DNA of 64,000 nt from Streptomyces sp. NBC_00461 (GTDB lineage: Bacteria; Actinomycetota; Actinomycetes; Streptomycetales; Streptomycetaceae): positions 6,419,001 to 6,483,000 of the forward strand of contig NZ_CP107902.1 of the NCBI RefSeq assembly GCF_036013935.1. The letters run 5' to 3'. The translations under genes were made by a program, and so were the position numbers. Positions 44,328 to 52,105 of this stretch are shown here, piece by piece (the first letter of the stretch is position 1; each line of letters begins with the position of its first letter). Below the pieces are notes generated by a model. It was not told the DNA's origin and did not search any database. It saw nothing but the letters and a program-made list of their open reading frames with translations.

Positions 44328-45071
44328 GTGACTGTGATGCGCCAGGGCCGGATCCGTCGGACGACGCTGGTGGGTGCGGTGTGCGCTCTGGTGGTGACGG
44401 GGACGGGGCTGCTCGCGGGGTGCAGCGAGGACGCCGACGCGGGCACGAACGGGGTCGGCAAGCTGCCGGCCGACACGATCCAGTCGAAGACCAGGGCGGC
44501 CGCCGACTCCGCCGAGGCGGTACGGCTCTCCGGAACCGTGGTCACCAACGGGCGCACGTACACACTCGACATGCGCCTGAAGTCCGGCGGCGGCAGCGGC
44601 ACGGTCACCTCCAAGGGCGCGGCCTTCGGGCTGCTGCGCATCGGGGAGAAGCTGTATCTGAAGGCCGACGCGCGGTTCTGGAACCACGCGGACGGCAACA
44701 GCGAGTCAGCCACCTCGGGCACGCTCGACGGCAAGTACGTGAAGGTGCCGCAGGGCGACCCCTCGTACAAGAAGTTCAGCGGGTTCACGGACAAGGACGT
44801 CCTCCTCGACGGTCTGCTGACCCTGCACGGCGCGCTGGACACGGACGGCCACCACGAGCAGGCGGGTACCCGCACCATCCGCATCACCGGCGACAAGGGT
44901 TCCGGGGGCACGCTGGACGTCTCCCTGGAGGGCCGGCCCTACCCGCTCCGCCTGGAGCGCGCGGGCGGCGCCGGCACGCTGACCTTCTCGTCCTGGGGCA
45001 AGGACTTCGCGCTGACCGAGCCGAAGAAGAACGAGACGGTGGACTACGGCAAGCAGCTGCCGACGTCGTAG
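44328..45071 (+). CDS. LppX/LprG-like lipoprotein
   Basis: A 247-residue secreted lipoprotein. The signal peptide has a basic start, a hydrophobic core and the lipobox LLAGC at about residue 29. The mature part shows the LolA/LppX_LprAFG-type beta pattern (AVRLSGTVVTNGRTYTLDMRLK, then GEKLYLKADARFW). Such proteins carry lipids or bind glycolipids in mycobacteria. The GTG at 44328 has GAAAGG about 11 bases upstream; ATG 44337 is an alternative. It diverges from the MgtE-like gene. Confidence 0.8.
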   Translation: MTVMRQGRIRRTTLVGAVCALVVTGTGLLAGCSEDADAGTNGVGKLPADTIQSKTRAAADSAEAVRLSGTVVTNGRTYTLDMRLKSGGGSGTVTSKGAAFGLLRIGEKLYLKADARFWNHADGNSESATSGTLDGKYVKVPQGDPSYKKFSGFTDKDVLLDGLLTLHGALDTDGHHEQAGTRTIRITGDKGSGGTLDVSLEGRPYPLRLERAGGAGTLTFSSWGKDFALTEPKKNETVDYGKQLPTS

Positions 45072-45085
45072 CCCGCTCGTCGGCA

Positions 45086-45601
45086 CTACGAGCGGCGTTT
45101 GCGCTTCTTGAGCAGCAGGCGCGGCAGTCCCGCGGGCATCGGCTCGCGGGTCGTGGCCGGTGAGGGCAGGGGCGCCTCGGCCAGGCTGCCGTCGGGCAGG
45201 GGCGCCGAGGCCCCCGCCGGCTCCAGGCGCAGTACCCGGCACTCGCGGGCCCAACGGTCCGGCATGGCCTCGCCGTCCGGGGCGTTGAGGCGCTTGCCCT
45301 TGAGCTCGGCGACCGTCGCCCCCCACACCTCGGAACCCGGCGCCAGCTCCACGACCTTCGCAGGCCAGGACACCAGCCGGCCGCCCTTGTCCTTGCTGCG
45401 GACGGTCACCTCGGCCGCGGCCCCGTCGGCCAGTCCCGGCAGCGGCTGCTCGCCCGGCCCGTCGCCGATCACACACGCGGCACCCTCGTGCCACACGTGC
45501 CACAGCGCCCGGGCCGGGACGCCGGGACCCCTGACCCAGATGAGGCCGGACTTCTTGGTGGCCTCCTCGACGAGGGCCTGGTCGAGCAGTTCGCGTGTCA
45601 T
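45086..45601 (-). CDS. Hypothetical protein, possible split-barrel fold
   Basis: A 171-residue cytoplasmic protein. The first 100 residues are beta-rich (SGLIWVRGPGVPARALWHVWHE, then EVTVRSKDKGGRLVSWPAKV) and recall the FMN/F420-binding split barrel, but no cofactor motif is certain. The C-terminus is Pro-rich and ends in a basic run (KKRKRRS). It is convergent with the lipoprotein gene, 14 bases apart, and upstream of corA's end on the same strand. Function unknown. Confidence 0.65.
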   Translation of the reverse strand: MTRELLDQALVEEATKKSGLIWVRGPGVPARALWHVWHEGAACVIGDGPGEQPLPGLADGAAAEVTVRSKDKGGRLVSWPAKVVELAPGSEVWGATVAELKGKRLNAPDGEAMPDRWARECRVLRLEPAGASAPLPDGSLAEAPLPSPATTREPMPAGLPRLLLKKRKRRS

Positions 45602-45624
45602 GCGCCCAGCCTATCCAGGCGCCC

Positions 45625-46743
45625 TCACAGCCAGCCGTTGCGCTTCAGGGCACGGTGGATGCCCAGGCAGAGCACCACGGTGACGCTCATGATCACCGGA
45701 TAGCCGTACTTCCAGTGCAGCTCCGGCATGTACTTGAAGTTCATCCCGTACACCCCGCACACCATCGTCGGTACGGCGATGATGGCGGCCCAGGACGTGA
45801 TCTTCCGCATGTCCTCGTTCTGCGCGACGGACGCCTGCGCGAGGTTGGCCTGGAGGATCGAGTTGAGCAGCTCGTCGAAGCCGATGACCTGCTCCTGCAC
45901 GCGGGCGAGGTGGTCGGCGACGTCCCGGAAGTACTTCTGGATGTCGGGGTCGATCAGCCGCATCGGCCGCTCGCTCAGCAGCTGCATGGGGCGCAGCAGC
46001 GGAGAGACGGCCCGCTTGAACTCCAGCACCTCGCGCTTGAGCTGGTAGATCCGGGCCGAGTCCACACCGCGCGAGACGCCGCCCCGCCGCCCCGGCGAGA
46101 ACACCTCGGTCTCGACCTCGTCGATGTCGTCCTGGACGGCGTCGGCGACCGCGACATAGCCGTCGACGACGTGGTCGGCGATCGAGTGCAGCACCGCCGA
46201 GGGGCCCTTGGCGAGCAGCTCCGGGTCGTCCTGCAGCCGGTGCCGCAGCGCACGCAGCGAGCCCTGACCGCCGTGCCGGACGGTGATGAAGAAGTCCCGT
46301 CCGGTGAAGCACATGACCTCACCGGTCTCGACGACCTCGCTGTTGGCGGTGAGCCGGTCGTGCTCGACGTAGTGGATGGTCTTGAAGACGGTGAAGAGGG
46401 AGTCGTCGTACCGCTCCAGCTTGGGCCGCTGGTGGGCCTGGACGGCGTCCTCCACGGCCAGCGGGTGCAGTCCGAACTCGCCCGCGATACCGGCGAATTC
46501 GGCCTCCGTCGGCTCGTGCAGGCCGATCCACACGAAGCCTCCGTCGCGGCGCACCAGGCGCATCGCCTCCTGCGGGGTCATCGGCTTGCCGCTGTCGACG
46601 CGGGCGCCGTCGCGGTAGACCGCGCAGTCGACGACGGCGGAAGGCGTCGCGGGGTCGCGGGTCGTGTCGTATGCGCCGGTGTCCTTGCGCAGGGAGGTGC
46701 GGGACGGACGGACGGCGGCCCGGAGGTCACGGATCATCGACAT
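45625..46743 (-). CDS. corA: CorA-family magnesium/cobalt transporter
   Basis: A 372-residue CorA-type channel. A large cytoplasmic domain with long helices (VQDDIDEVETEVF, then the SARIYQLKREVLEFKR stalk) precedes two C-terminal transmembrane helices. The first helix ends in the diagnostic YGMNF, and the short loop between helices is MPELHWKYG. The ATG at 46743 is preceded by GAAGGAGCC; the open frame upstream is not conserved. It forms a magnesium-homeostasis group with the nearby MgtE-like gene. Confidence 0.93.
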   Translation of the reverse strand: MSMIRDLRAAVRPSRTSLRKDTGAYDTTRDPATPSAVVDCAVYRDGARVDSGKPMTPQEAMRLVRRDGGFVWIGLHEPTEAEFAGIAGEFGLHPLAVEDAVQAHQRPKLERYDDSLFTVFKTIHYVEHDRLTANSEVVETGEVMCFTGRDFFITVRHGGQGSLRALRHRLQDDPELLAKGPSAVLHSIADHVVDGYVAVADAVQDDIDEVETEVFSPGRRGGVSRGVDSARIYQLKREVLEFKRAVSPLLRPMQLLSERPMRLIDPDIQKYFRDVADHLARVQEQVIGFDELLNSILQANLAQASVAQNEDMRKITSWAAIIAVPTMVCGVYGMNFKYMPELHWKYGYPVIMSVTVVLCLGIHRALKRNGWL

Positions 46744-47185
46744 GGCTGGCTCCTTCGTGGCAGGCAACGAAAGGGCACCGACGAGGGGTGGAACTACCCG
46801 GAATGGGGACGTCCTGCGTGCGGGTGTTTGGCACGTCCACAAAGCGGGGAGCACCGCACCGTCGCGGTGGCGAGCTTCGCTGCTGATTCAGATCAGACAG
46901 ATCAGGCAAAACGAAACGAAGTGCTCTTCCGCAAGAAGACGTGAGCGTGAAAGGCGGCAGTCAGCCAGAGCCGGATCAGCTGTATCAGCGGCAGGAAGAG
47001 CGAGTGGTACTGCACGGGTGACTTCGATCCATGACAGCCCCACCTCCTCCGGCCGGTCCCTCGTAAGGGACGGTTCAATCCCGCAAGGGAGTCTCAATGG
47101 CGTCGGGACTCGATCGCGACGCTTCTGCGTGCTGCCCCGAACGACCGGGCCAGAGTATCAGCCGCCCAAACTGTCAAGGCGCTGC
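46744..47185. other. Long gene-free region between corA and the SUFU-domain gene
   Basis: Two CAGATCAG direct repeats (46889-46896 and 46898-46905) and two small hairpins in a row at 47056-47071 and 47078-47091 are visible. The second reads CAATCCCGCAAGGGA. I see no open frame with coding character and no recognisable magnesium riboswitch. The corA promoter must be in the left part on the minus strand, but no consensus is evident. Confidence 0.4.
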
Positions 47186-47213
47186 TTTGCCCGGTACTGA
47201 CGAGTTCTATGCT
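47186..47213 (+). promoter_or_regulatory. Candidate leaderless promoter of the SUFU-domain gene
   Basis: TTTGCC (47186-47191) and TATGCT (47208-47213) are 16 bases apart, and TATGCT ends 6 bases before ATG 47220. No Shine-Dalgarno sequence is present, so transcription probably starts at the ATG. Confidence 0.4.
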
Positions 47214-47219
47214 CACCGC

Positions 47220-47804
47220 ATGGTTGATGTTCTCCCTCTGGTCGAGGCCCGGTTGCGCACCGCGCTGGGTGAACCGGACGCCCGCGCGGCGGTCACGTTC
47301 CTGGGCACGGACCGCATCGAGGTACTGCGTTTCCAGGAGGGCGACATCGTCCGCTACGCCACGCTCGGCATGTCCGCCCAGCCGATGAGCGATCCCACCT
47401 CGGCACTCGCCGACCCGGTCAAGGGCCCGCGCGCCGAGCTGATCCTCTCGGTGCGCGGAGGCCTCGCCGACACGGACAAGGTCCTTCGCCCGCTCGCCGT
47501 ACTCGCCGCGTCCCCGCAGGTCGAGGGGGTCATCGTGGCCCCCGGCGCCTCGCTCGACGTCGGCGAACCCCTGTGGCCAGGCGCCCCGTTCAGCTCGGTG
47601 CTGGTCGCCGAGCCGGGCGGCCTGGCCGAGGACCTCGACCTCGACGAGCCCCTGGACCCCGTGCGGTTCCTGCCCCTGCTCCCCATGACGGCGAACGAGG
47701 CCGCCTGGAAGCGCGTGCACGGCGCACAGGCCCTCCAGGAGCGCTGGCTGACGAACGGGACGGACCTGAGGGACCCCTCCCGCAGGTCCGTCCCGCTGGA
47801 TTGA
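47220..47804 (+). CDS. Suppressor-of-fused (SUFU) domain protein
   Basis: A 194-residue cytoplasmic protein. The pattern VLRFQEGDIVRYATLGMS near the start and FLPLLPMTANEAAWKRVHG near the end fit the bacterial SUFU-domain family (Pfam SUFU). Such proteins are often immunity or partner proteins in other bacteria, but no toxin gene is nearby here. The ATG at 47220 is preferred over the earlier start at 47097, which would add a non-conserved Cys-rich stretch. It is convergent with the MFS gene. Confidence 0.8.
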   Translation: MVDVLPLVEARLRTALGEPDARAAVTFLGTDRIEVLRFQEGDIVRYATLGMSAQPMSDPTSALADPVKGPRAELILSVRGGLADTDKVLRPLAVLAASPQVEGVIVAPGASLDVGEPLWPGAPFSSVLVAEPGGLAEDLDLDEPLDPVRFLPLLPMTANEAAWKRVHGAQALQERWLTNGTDLRDPSRRSVPLD

Positions 47805-47847
47805 CCGCGCCGAGTGAGCAAGCTCACCAACGCGCCGCTGCCATCGG

Positions 47848-49074
47848 TCAGTTGGCGAAGACCGCGACGCCGTCCTCGGTCGCGTGCCTCGGCTCCAGCT
47901 CCTCGGCCTCGTGCGTGAGGGAGGTGCGTCGTACGAACACGACCACCGCGCCCAGCACCGCGGTGACGGCCGCCACCACGAACGGGATGCGGATGTTGCT
48001 CCACTCCTCGATCTTCGGCGCGAAGTACGGCGCCGCCGCGGCCGCGAACCAGCGTACGAAGTTGTAGCCCGCGCTCGCCACGGGGCGGGGTGCGTCCGAG
48101 ACGCCGAGAGCCAGTTCCGTGTACACGGTGTTGTTCACGCCGATGAAGGCGCCGGAGAGGATCGTGCACACGACGGCCGTGGTGTGGCTGCCGTATCCGA
48201 GGGCGAGGACGTCGGCGCCGAGCAGCACCAGCGAGCCGCCGAGCACCTTCAGCGAGCCGAACCGCTCCTGCATCCGCGGGGCCACCAGCACCGAGAAGAC
48301 GGCGAGCAGCACACCCCAGGCGAAGAACACGGCCCCCGACTTGTACGGGGTCATGTTCAGCACGAACGGCGTGAAGGCCAGCACCGTGAAGAACGTGTAG
48401 TTGTAGAAGAATGCCGAGACCGCCGCCGAGGCGAGCCCGCCGTGGCCGAGCGCCTTGACGGGGTCGAGCAGTGAGGTCTTCCCGGCCGGCTTCGGCTGCT
48501 CCTTGAGGAACGCCGTGATGCCCAGGAAGCCGACCGCCATCAGGAACGCGGTGCCGAAGAAGGGGTAGCGCCAGCTCTGGTTGCCGAGCAGTGCGCCCAG
48601 CAGCGGTCCGCACGCCATGCCGAGGCCGAGCGCGGACTCGTACAGCAGGATCGCGGCGGCGCTCCCGCCCGCGGCCGCGCCGACGATGACCGCGAGGGCC
48701 GTCGAGACGAAGAGGGCGTTGCCGAGGCCCCAGCCGGCGCGGAAGCCGACCAGCTCGCCGACCGAGTTCGAGGTGCCCGCCAGGCCCGCGAAGACCACGA
48801 CGAACGCGAGGCCGAGCAGCAGGGTCTTCCTGCCGCCGATGCGGCTGGAGACGAAGCCCGTGACCAGCATCGCGACGGCGGTGATCAGGAAGTACGAGGT
48901 GAAGAGCAGGGAGACCTGGCCGGCCGTGGCGTCCAGGCCCCTGGCGATGGACGGCAGGATCGGGTCGACGAGTCCGATGCCCATGAACGCCACGACGGAC
49001 GCACCGGCCGTCGCCCACACGGCCTTCGGCTGCCGCAGGATGCTGCCCGCTCCCGCGTCGAATGGGTCGTCCAT
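47848..49074 (-). CDS. MFS transporter (DHA1-like)
   Basis: A 408-residue permease with 12 hydrophobic segments. Motif A-like sequence between helices 2 and 3 reads GFVSSRIGGRKTLLLG, and the helix 5 motif C-type segment reads GLGMACGPLLGALLG, both marks of drug/H+ antiporters. The ATG at 49074 follows GGAGGAAGC; an ATG 21 bases earlier overlaps this site. Two palindromes upstream (49134-49143 and 49152-49164) suggest control by a MarR- or TetR-type repressor encoded elsewhere. Confidence 0.88.
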   Translation of the reverse strand: MDDPFDAGAGSILRQPKAVWATAGASVVAFMGIGLVDPILPSIARGLDATAGQVSLLFTSYFLITAVAMLVTGFVSSRIGGRKTLLLGLAFVVVFAGLAGTSNSVGELVGFRAGWGLGNALFVSTALAVIVGAAAGGSAAAILLYESALGLGMACGPLLGALLGNQSWRYPFFGTAFLMAVGFLGITAFLKEQPKPAGKTSLLDPVKALGHGGLASAAVSAFFYNYTFFTVLAFTPFVLNMTPYKSGAVFFAWGVLLAVFSVLVAPRMQERFGSLKVLGGSLVLLGADVLALGYGSHTTAVVCTILSGAFIGVNNTVYTELALGVSDAPRPVASAGYNFVRWFAAAAAPYFAPKIEEWSNIRIPFVVAAVTAVLGAVVVFVRRTSLTHEAEELEPRHATEDGVAVFAN

Positions 49075-49088
49075 GCTTCCTCCACTCC

Positions 49089-49120
49089 GGTTCACTTCGG
49101 TTCGCTCGGTTCACTTCGGT
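49089..49120. repeat. 13-bp direct repeat upstream of the MFS gene
   Basis: GGTTCACTTCGGT occurs at 49089-49101 and 49108-49120, a 19-base period, inside the leader of the MFS gene. Confidence 0.6.
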
Positions 49121-49133
49121 CAGAAAGTGGTTG

Positions 49134-49143
49134 GTGTATACAC
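49134..49143. promoter_or_regulatory. Palindrome GTGTATACAC before the MFS gene
   Basis: A perfect 10-bp palindrome about 60 bases upstream of the MFS start. It may be an operator or part of the promoter. Confidence 0.4.
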
Positions 49144-49151
49144 ATAGTAAG

Positions 49152-49164
49152 TTAGCTGAGCTAA
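49152..49164. promoter_or_regulatory. MarR-type operator candidate before the MFS gene
   Basis: TTAGCTGAGCTAA is a perfect inverted repeat (6-bp arms, one central base), in an AT-rich stretch rare for this genome. Such sites often bind MarR-family repressors of drug exporters. Confidence 0.5.
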
Positions 49165-49274
49165 TTAATGCAAGTGGCATCTAGTTTTGCCCGGCGAGGG
49201 TTCCGGTGAAGGGTTCCGTCCGGACGGGTGATCGTCCTTGACGTGGGGGAGCGAGGGTAGGACCGTGGGGCCCT

Positions 49275-49916
49275 ATGAGGGGCGAACCCAGTTGCCCGAA
49301 GTGTGGTGGCCGGGTCAGGGCTCCCGGACTCTTCGCCGATTCGTGGCAGTGCGACGAGCACGGCACCGTGCATCCGGTGCAGCCTGTGGTCCCGCCCAGC
49401 GTCGAGGCCCTCAGCGTCGTGGTGCATCGCACTCAGGTTCCGGTGTGGATGCCGTGGCCCCTGCCGGTCGGCTGGCTGTTCACGGGCGTGGCCTGCGCGG
49501 GCGACGATCGCCACGGTGGTCGGGCCACCGCGGTGGCCTGCTCGGGGCCGGGGCCGCTCGGCGGTATGGGGGAGCTGATCCTGGTCGCCGAGGAGCTCGG
49601 TGTCGGGCTCGGCGCCCGGTACGCGGGTGTCGACGGTCCGGATCCGGGGCCGTATCTGAACGTCGAGAAGCCGCCCGAGGCCAAGGTGCTGGCCGGCGGC
49701 CGGCCCACTCCGCTGTGGCATGTCTCCGGCGGCCCGGACGACCGTGCGGTGTTCGCGGGTGAGGCGCTCGGTCTGTGGCTCTGGGCGGTTGTGTGGCCCG
49801 AGCAGTCGGGACTGCTGATGTACGACGAGCTGGTGCTGACGGATCTGCGGGATGCGGGGGCCGAGCTGGAGCTGGTGCCTTGCGGGGCGCTCTCGCCGCG
49901 CTTGCTTGAGCCGTAG
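49275..49916 (+). CDS. DUF6758-like zinc-ribbon protein
   Basis: A 213-residue cytoplasmic protein. It opens with a zinc-ribbon-like CPKCGGRV and a later CDEHG, then a domain rich in Trp/Gly/Pro (PVWMPWPLPVGWLFTGVACAGDDRHGG). I believe it belongs to the DUF6758 family of streptomycetes; its function is unknown. The start ATG 49275 has only weak Shine-Dalgarno sequence. Its last codons and the following bases are duplicated (see 49899-49953). The next gene encodes a PHP phosphoesterase on the same strand. Confidence 0.72.
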   Translation: MRGEPSCPKCGGRVRAPGLFADSWQCDEHGTVHPVQPVVPPSVEALSVVVHRTQVPVWMPWPLPVGWLFTGVACAGDDRHGGRATAVACSGPGPLGGMGELILVAEELGVGLGARYAGVDGPDPGPYLNVEKPPEAKVLAGGRPTPLWHVSGGPDDRAVFAGEALGLWLWAVVWPEQSGLLMYDELVLTDLRDAGAELELVPCGALSPRLLEP

Positions 49917-49953
49917 CGCCCGGTCTCCGCGCGCTTGCCTGAGCCGTGGCGCC
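49899..49953 (+). repeat. Imperfect 22-bp direct duplication at a gene end
   Basis: CGCTTGCTTGAGCCGTAGCGCC (split here as 49899-49920) recurs at 49932-49953 with two mismatches, a 33-base period. The first copy contains the stop codon TAG; in the second this is TGG. Confidence 0.7.
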
Positions 49954-49982
49954 TGCTGGGGTGGGTGTGTGGGGTGCGTGGG

Positions 49983-50036
49983 CGGCTGCGGGCCGTCTGT
50001 GGCTGGTCGCGCAGTTCCCGGTGCCCCTTCGGGGAG
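49983..50036 (-). repeat. Streptomyces dispersed intergenic repeat, copy 2
   Basis: On the minus strand it reads CCCCGAAGGGGCACCGGGAA, then CTGCGCGACCAGCC and CCCGCAG, the same element as at 32858-32925. It includes a small hairpin (CCCCgaaGGGG) and lies between the DUF6758-like and PHP genes. Confidence 0.65.
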
Positions 50037-50150
50037 TTGTCCACAGCGTGTTCGTAGGGGGCGCTCGGTGGGTGCGGGTGTGACAGGGGGGCTGGAAAAT
50101 CCGGTTATCCTTGAGCGTTCCCTTCCGTCCCGTCATCGCCTGGAGTTCGC

Positions 50151-51011
50151 GTGGTGCGTATCGATCTGCACGCCCACTCCACTGCTTCCGACGGTACGGA
50201 CACGCCGGCCGAGCTGGTGCGCAATGCCGCGGCGGCCGGGCTGGACGTCGTCGCCCTGACCGACCATGACACGACCCGTGGATATGCCGAGGCGATCGGC
50301 GCACTGCCCGAGGGGCTCACGCTCGTCACCGGTGCGGAGCTGTCCTGCCGTGTCGACGGTGTCTCCATGCACATGCTCGCCTACCTCTTCGATCCTGAGG
50401 AGCCGGCGTTGCTCGCCGAGCGCGAGCTGGTGCGGGACGACCGGGTGCCGCGAGCCCAGGGCATGGTCGCCAAGCTGAACGGGCTGGGCGTGCCGGTCAC
50501 CTGGGAGCAGGTCGCGCGGATCGCCGGTGACGGTTCGGTCGGGCGCCCGCACGTCGCCACCGCGCTCGTCGAGCTCGGCGTCGTACCGACCGTGAGCGAC
50601 GCGTTCACCGCGGACTGGCTGGCCGACCGGGGCCGGGCCTTCGTCGAGAAGCACGAGACGGACCCCTTCGAGGCGATCCGGCTGGTCAAGGCCGCGGGCG
50701 GCGTCACCGTCTTCGCGCACCCGGGCGCCAGCAAGCGCGGTCGGACGGTACCGGAGTCCGCGATCGCCGAGATGGCCGCCGCCGGGCTCGACGGCATCGA
50801 GGTCGACCACATGGACCACGACGAGGAGACGCGGGCACGACTGCGCGGGTTGGCGAAGGAACTGGGGCTGCTGACCACCGGCTCCAGCGACTACCACGGC
50901 AGCCGCAAGACGTGCGTGCTCGGCGAGTACGTCACGGATCCCGAGGTGTACGGGGAGATCACGCGGCGGGCGACGGGGGCGTTCCCGGTGCCGGGGACCG
51001 GCGGGGCCTGA
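50151..51011 (+). CDS. PHP-domain phosphoesterase
   Basis: A 286-residue metal-dependent phosphoesterase. The four PHP motifs are present: DLHAHSTASDG at residue 5, ALTDHDTTRGY, FAHPG (near residue 188) and SDYHG (near 247). Single-domain PHP proteins of this length include nucleotide phosphodiesterases and 3',5'-nucleoside bisphosphate phosphatases such as RnmA/YciV. GTG 50151 or 50154 can be the start, with TGGAG upstream. It is followed by marC after 69 bases. Confidence 0.88.
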   Translation: MVRIDLHAHSTASDGTDTPAELVRNAAAAGLDVVALTDHDTTRGYAEAIGALPEGLTLVTGAELSCRVDGVSMHMLAYLFDPEEPALLAERELVRDDRVPRAQGMVAKLNGLGVPVTWEQVARIAGDGSVGRPHVATALVELGVVPTVSDAFTADWLADRGRAFVEKHETDPFEAIRLVKAAGGVTVFAHPGASKRGRTVPESAIAEMAAAGLDGIEVDHMDHDEETRARLRGLAKELGLLTTGSSDYHGSRKTCVLGEYVTDPEVYGEITRRATGAFPVPGTGGA

Positions 51012-51080
51012 GCAACGGCCCCCTCCCGCTCACGCTCACGTCTGTTCCTCACCGTCCCTCTCCCGCAAGGCCAGTAACCC

Positions 51081-51686
51081 ATGTTCGACGTCGCCGTCTT
51101 CGGCTCCCTCTTCCTGACCCTTTTTGTCATCATGGATCCCCCCGGGATCACCCCGATCTTCCTCGCCCTGACCGCCGGACGCCCCGGCAAGGTGCAGAAG
51201 CGGATGGCCTTCCAGGCCGTTTGCGTCGCCGGCGGCGTGATCACCGTCTTCGGGCTGCTCGGGCACCAGATCCTCGACTACCTGCACGTCTCCGTGCCCG
51301 CGCTGATGATCGCGGGCGGGCTGCTGCTCCTGCTCATCGCCCTCGACCTGCTGACCGGCAAGACCGACGAGCCCAAGCAGACCAAGGACGTCAACGTGGC
51401 GCTCGTACCGCTCGGCATGCCGCTGCTGGCCGGTCCGGGCGCGATCGTCTCCGTGATCCTCGCCGTGCAGAAGGCCGACAGTGTGGCCACGCAGGTGTCG
51501 GTGTGGTGCGCGATCCTCGCCATCCATGTCGTGCTGTGGGTGGTGATGCGGTACTCACTGCTGATCATCCGGGTCATCAAGGAGGGCGGCGTGGTCCTGG
51601 TGACGCGGCTCGCGGGCATGATGCTCTCCGCCATCGCCGTGCAGCAGATCATCAACGGCGTCATGCAGGTGATCAAGGGCGCGTGA
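51081..51686 (+). CDS. marC: MarC-family integral membrane protein
   Basis: A 201-residue protein with six transmembrane segments. The family sequence FVIMDPPGITPIFLALT lies at residues 15-31 and PLGMPLLAGPGAIVSVI near residue 113, both characteristic of MarC (UPF0056). Despite the name, MarC is not shown to take part in antibiotic resistance, and its transport role is unclear. CGCAAGG precedes the ATG as a weak ribosome binding site. A perfect terminator follows. Confidence 0.9.
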   Translation: MFDVAVFGSLFLTLFVIMDPPGITPIFLALTAGRPGKVQKRMAFQAVCVAGGVITVFGLLGHQILDYLHVSVPALMIAGGLLLLLIALDLLTGKTDEPKQTKDVNVALVPLGMPLLAGPGAIVSVILAVQKADSVATQVSVWCAILAIHVVLWVVMRYSLLIIRVIKEGGVVLVTRLAGMMLSAIAVQQIINGVMQVIKGA

Positions 51687-51715
51687 GCTCGCCCCGTCCT
51701 TCGCCCGCCATGCGC

Positions 51716-51753
51716 AGAGCCCCCGTACGGCGTCGATGCCGTACGGGGGCTCT
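51716..51753. terminator. Bidirectional terminator after marC
   Basis: A perfect 16-bp stem (51716-51731 with 51738-51753) with loop GTCGAT, between convergent genes ending at 51686 and 51780. Confidence 0.85.
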
Positions 51754-51779
51754 GAAGTTTCTGCGGTGATCCGCGTCTG

Positions 51780-51932
51780 TTATACGGCCGAACTCTCGGC
51801 CGGCCGGATCCAGAGCCGCTGCCCGATGGCGGCAGCCTGCTGAACGATCCGGTTGACGGAGGCGGCGTCCACGACAGTGCTGTCCACGGTCGTGCCGTTG
51901 ACCTCGTCGAGTCGCATGATTTCGAAGCGCAT
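51780..51932 (-). CDS. 50-residue protein of unknown function under a SigR-type promoter
   Basis: A short protein of 50 residues. It starts MRFEIMRLDEVNGTTVDSTV and ends in a helical Ala/Gln-rich part and IRPAESSAV. I recall near-identical small proteins in many Streptomyces genomes at this place, next to the NYN nuclease gene, with no function given. GGGAGAGGCC precedes the ATG at 51932. The longer frame starting at 52097 runs through the promoter and is not used. A GGGAAT-N18-GTT sequence upstream fits the thiol-oxidative-stress sigma factor SigR, so it may belong to the disulphide-stress regulon. It has no cysteine. Confidence 0.75.
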   Translation of the reverse strand: MRFEIMRLDEVNGTTVDSTVVDAASVNRIVQQAAAIGQRLWIRPAESSAV

Positions 51933-51968
51933 GGCCTCTCCCTTCGTCTCGCTGTGTTCGTAGTAGTC

Positions 51969-51995
51969 AACGGGCTGCGTGTTACAAACATTCCC
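51969..51995 (-). promoter_or_regulatory. SigR-type promoter (GGGAAT-N18-GTT)
   Basis: On the minus strand GGGAAT (51995-51990) is followed after exactly 18 bases by GTTG (51971-51968). This equals the published SigR consensus GGAAT-N18-GTT. Transcription would start near 51962, about 30 bases before the ATG of the 50-residue protein. Confidence 0.55.
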
Positions 51996-52105
51996 TACGC
52001 TAAAGAAATTTTTCGAACGGCTAACTACTCGGCGGTAAGCCATCGCAGGGGAGACCGACCGGGACCAGTTGTGTTCGCAGCGTGACCGCCGGGACAATGG
52101 AGGCG

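Noticed and set aside
47056..47091. Two CRISPR-like hairpins in a row
   Set aside because: Only two dissimilar stems, no repeated unit of 24-37 bases with regular spacers and no cas gene in the window.
46744..47219. Magnesium (M-box) riboswitch before corA
   Set aside because: None of the conserved M-box blocks can be seen on the minus strand.
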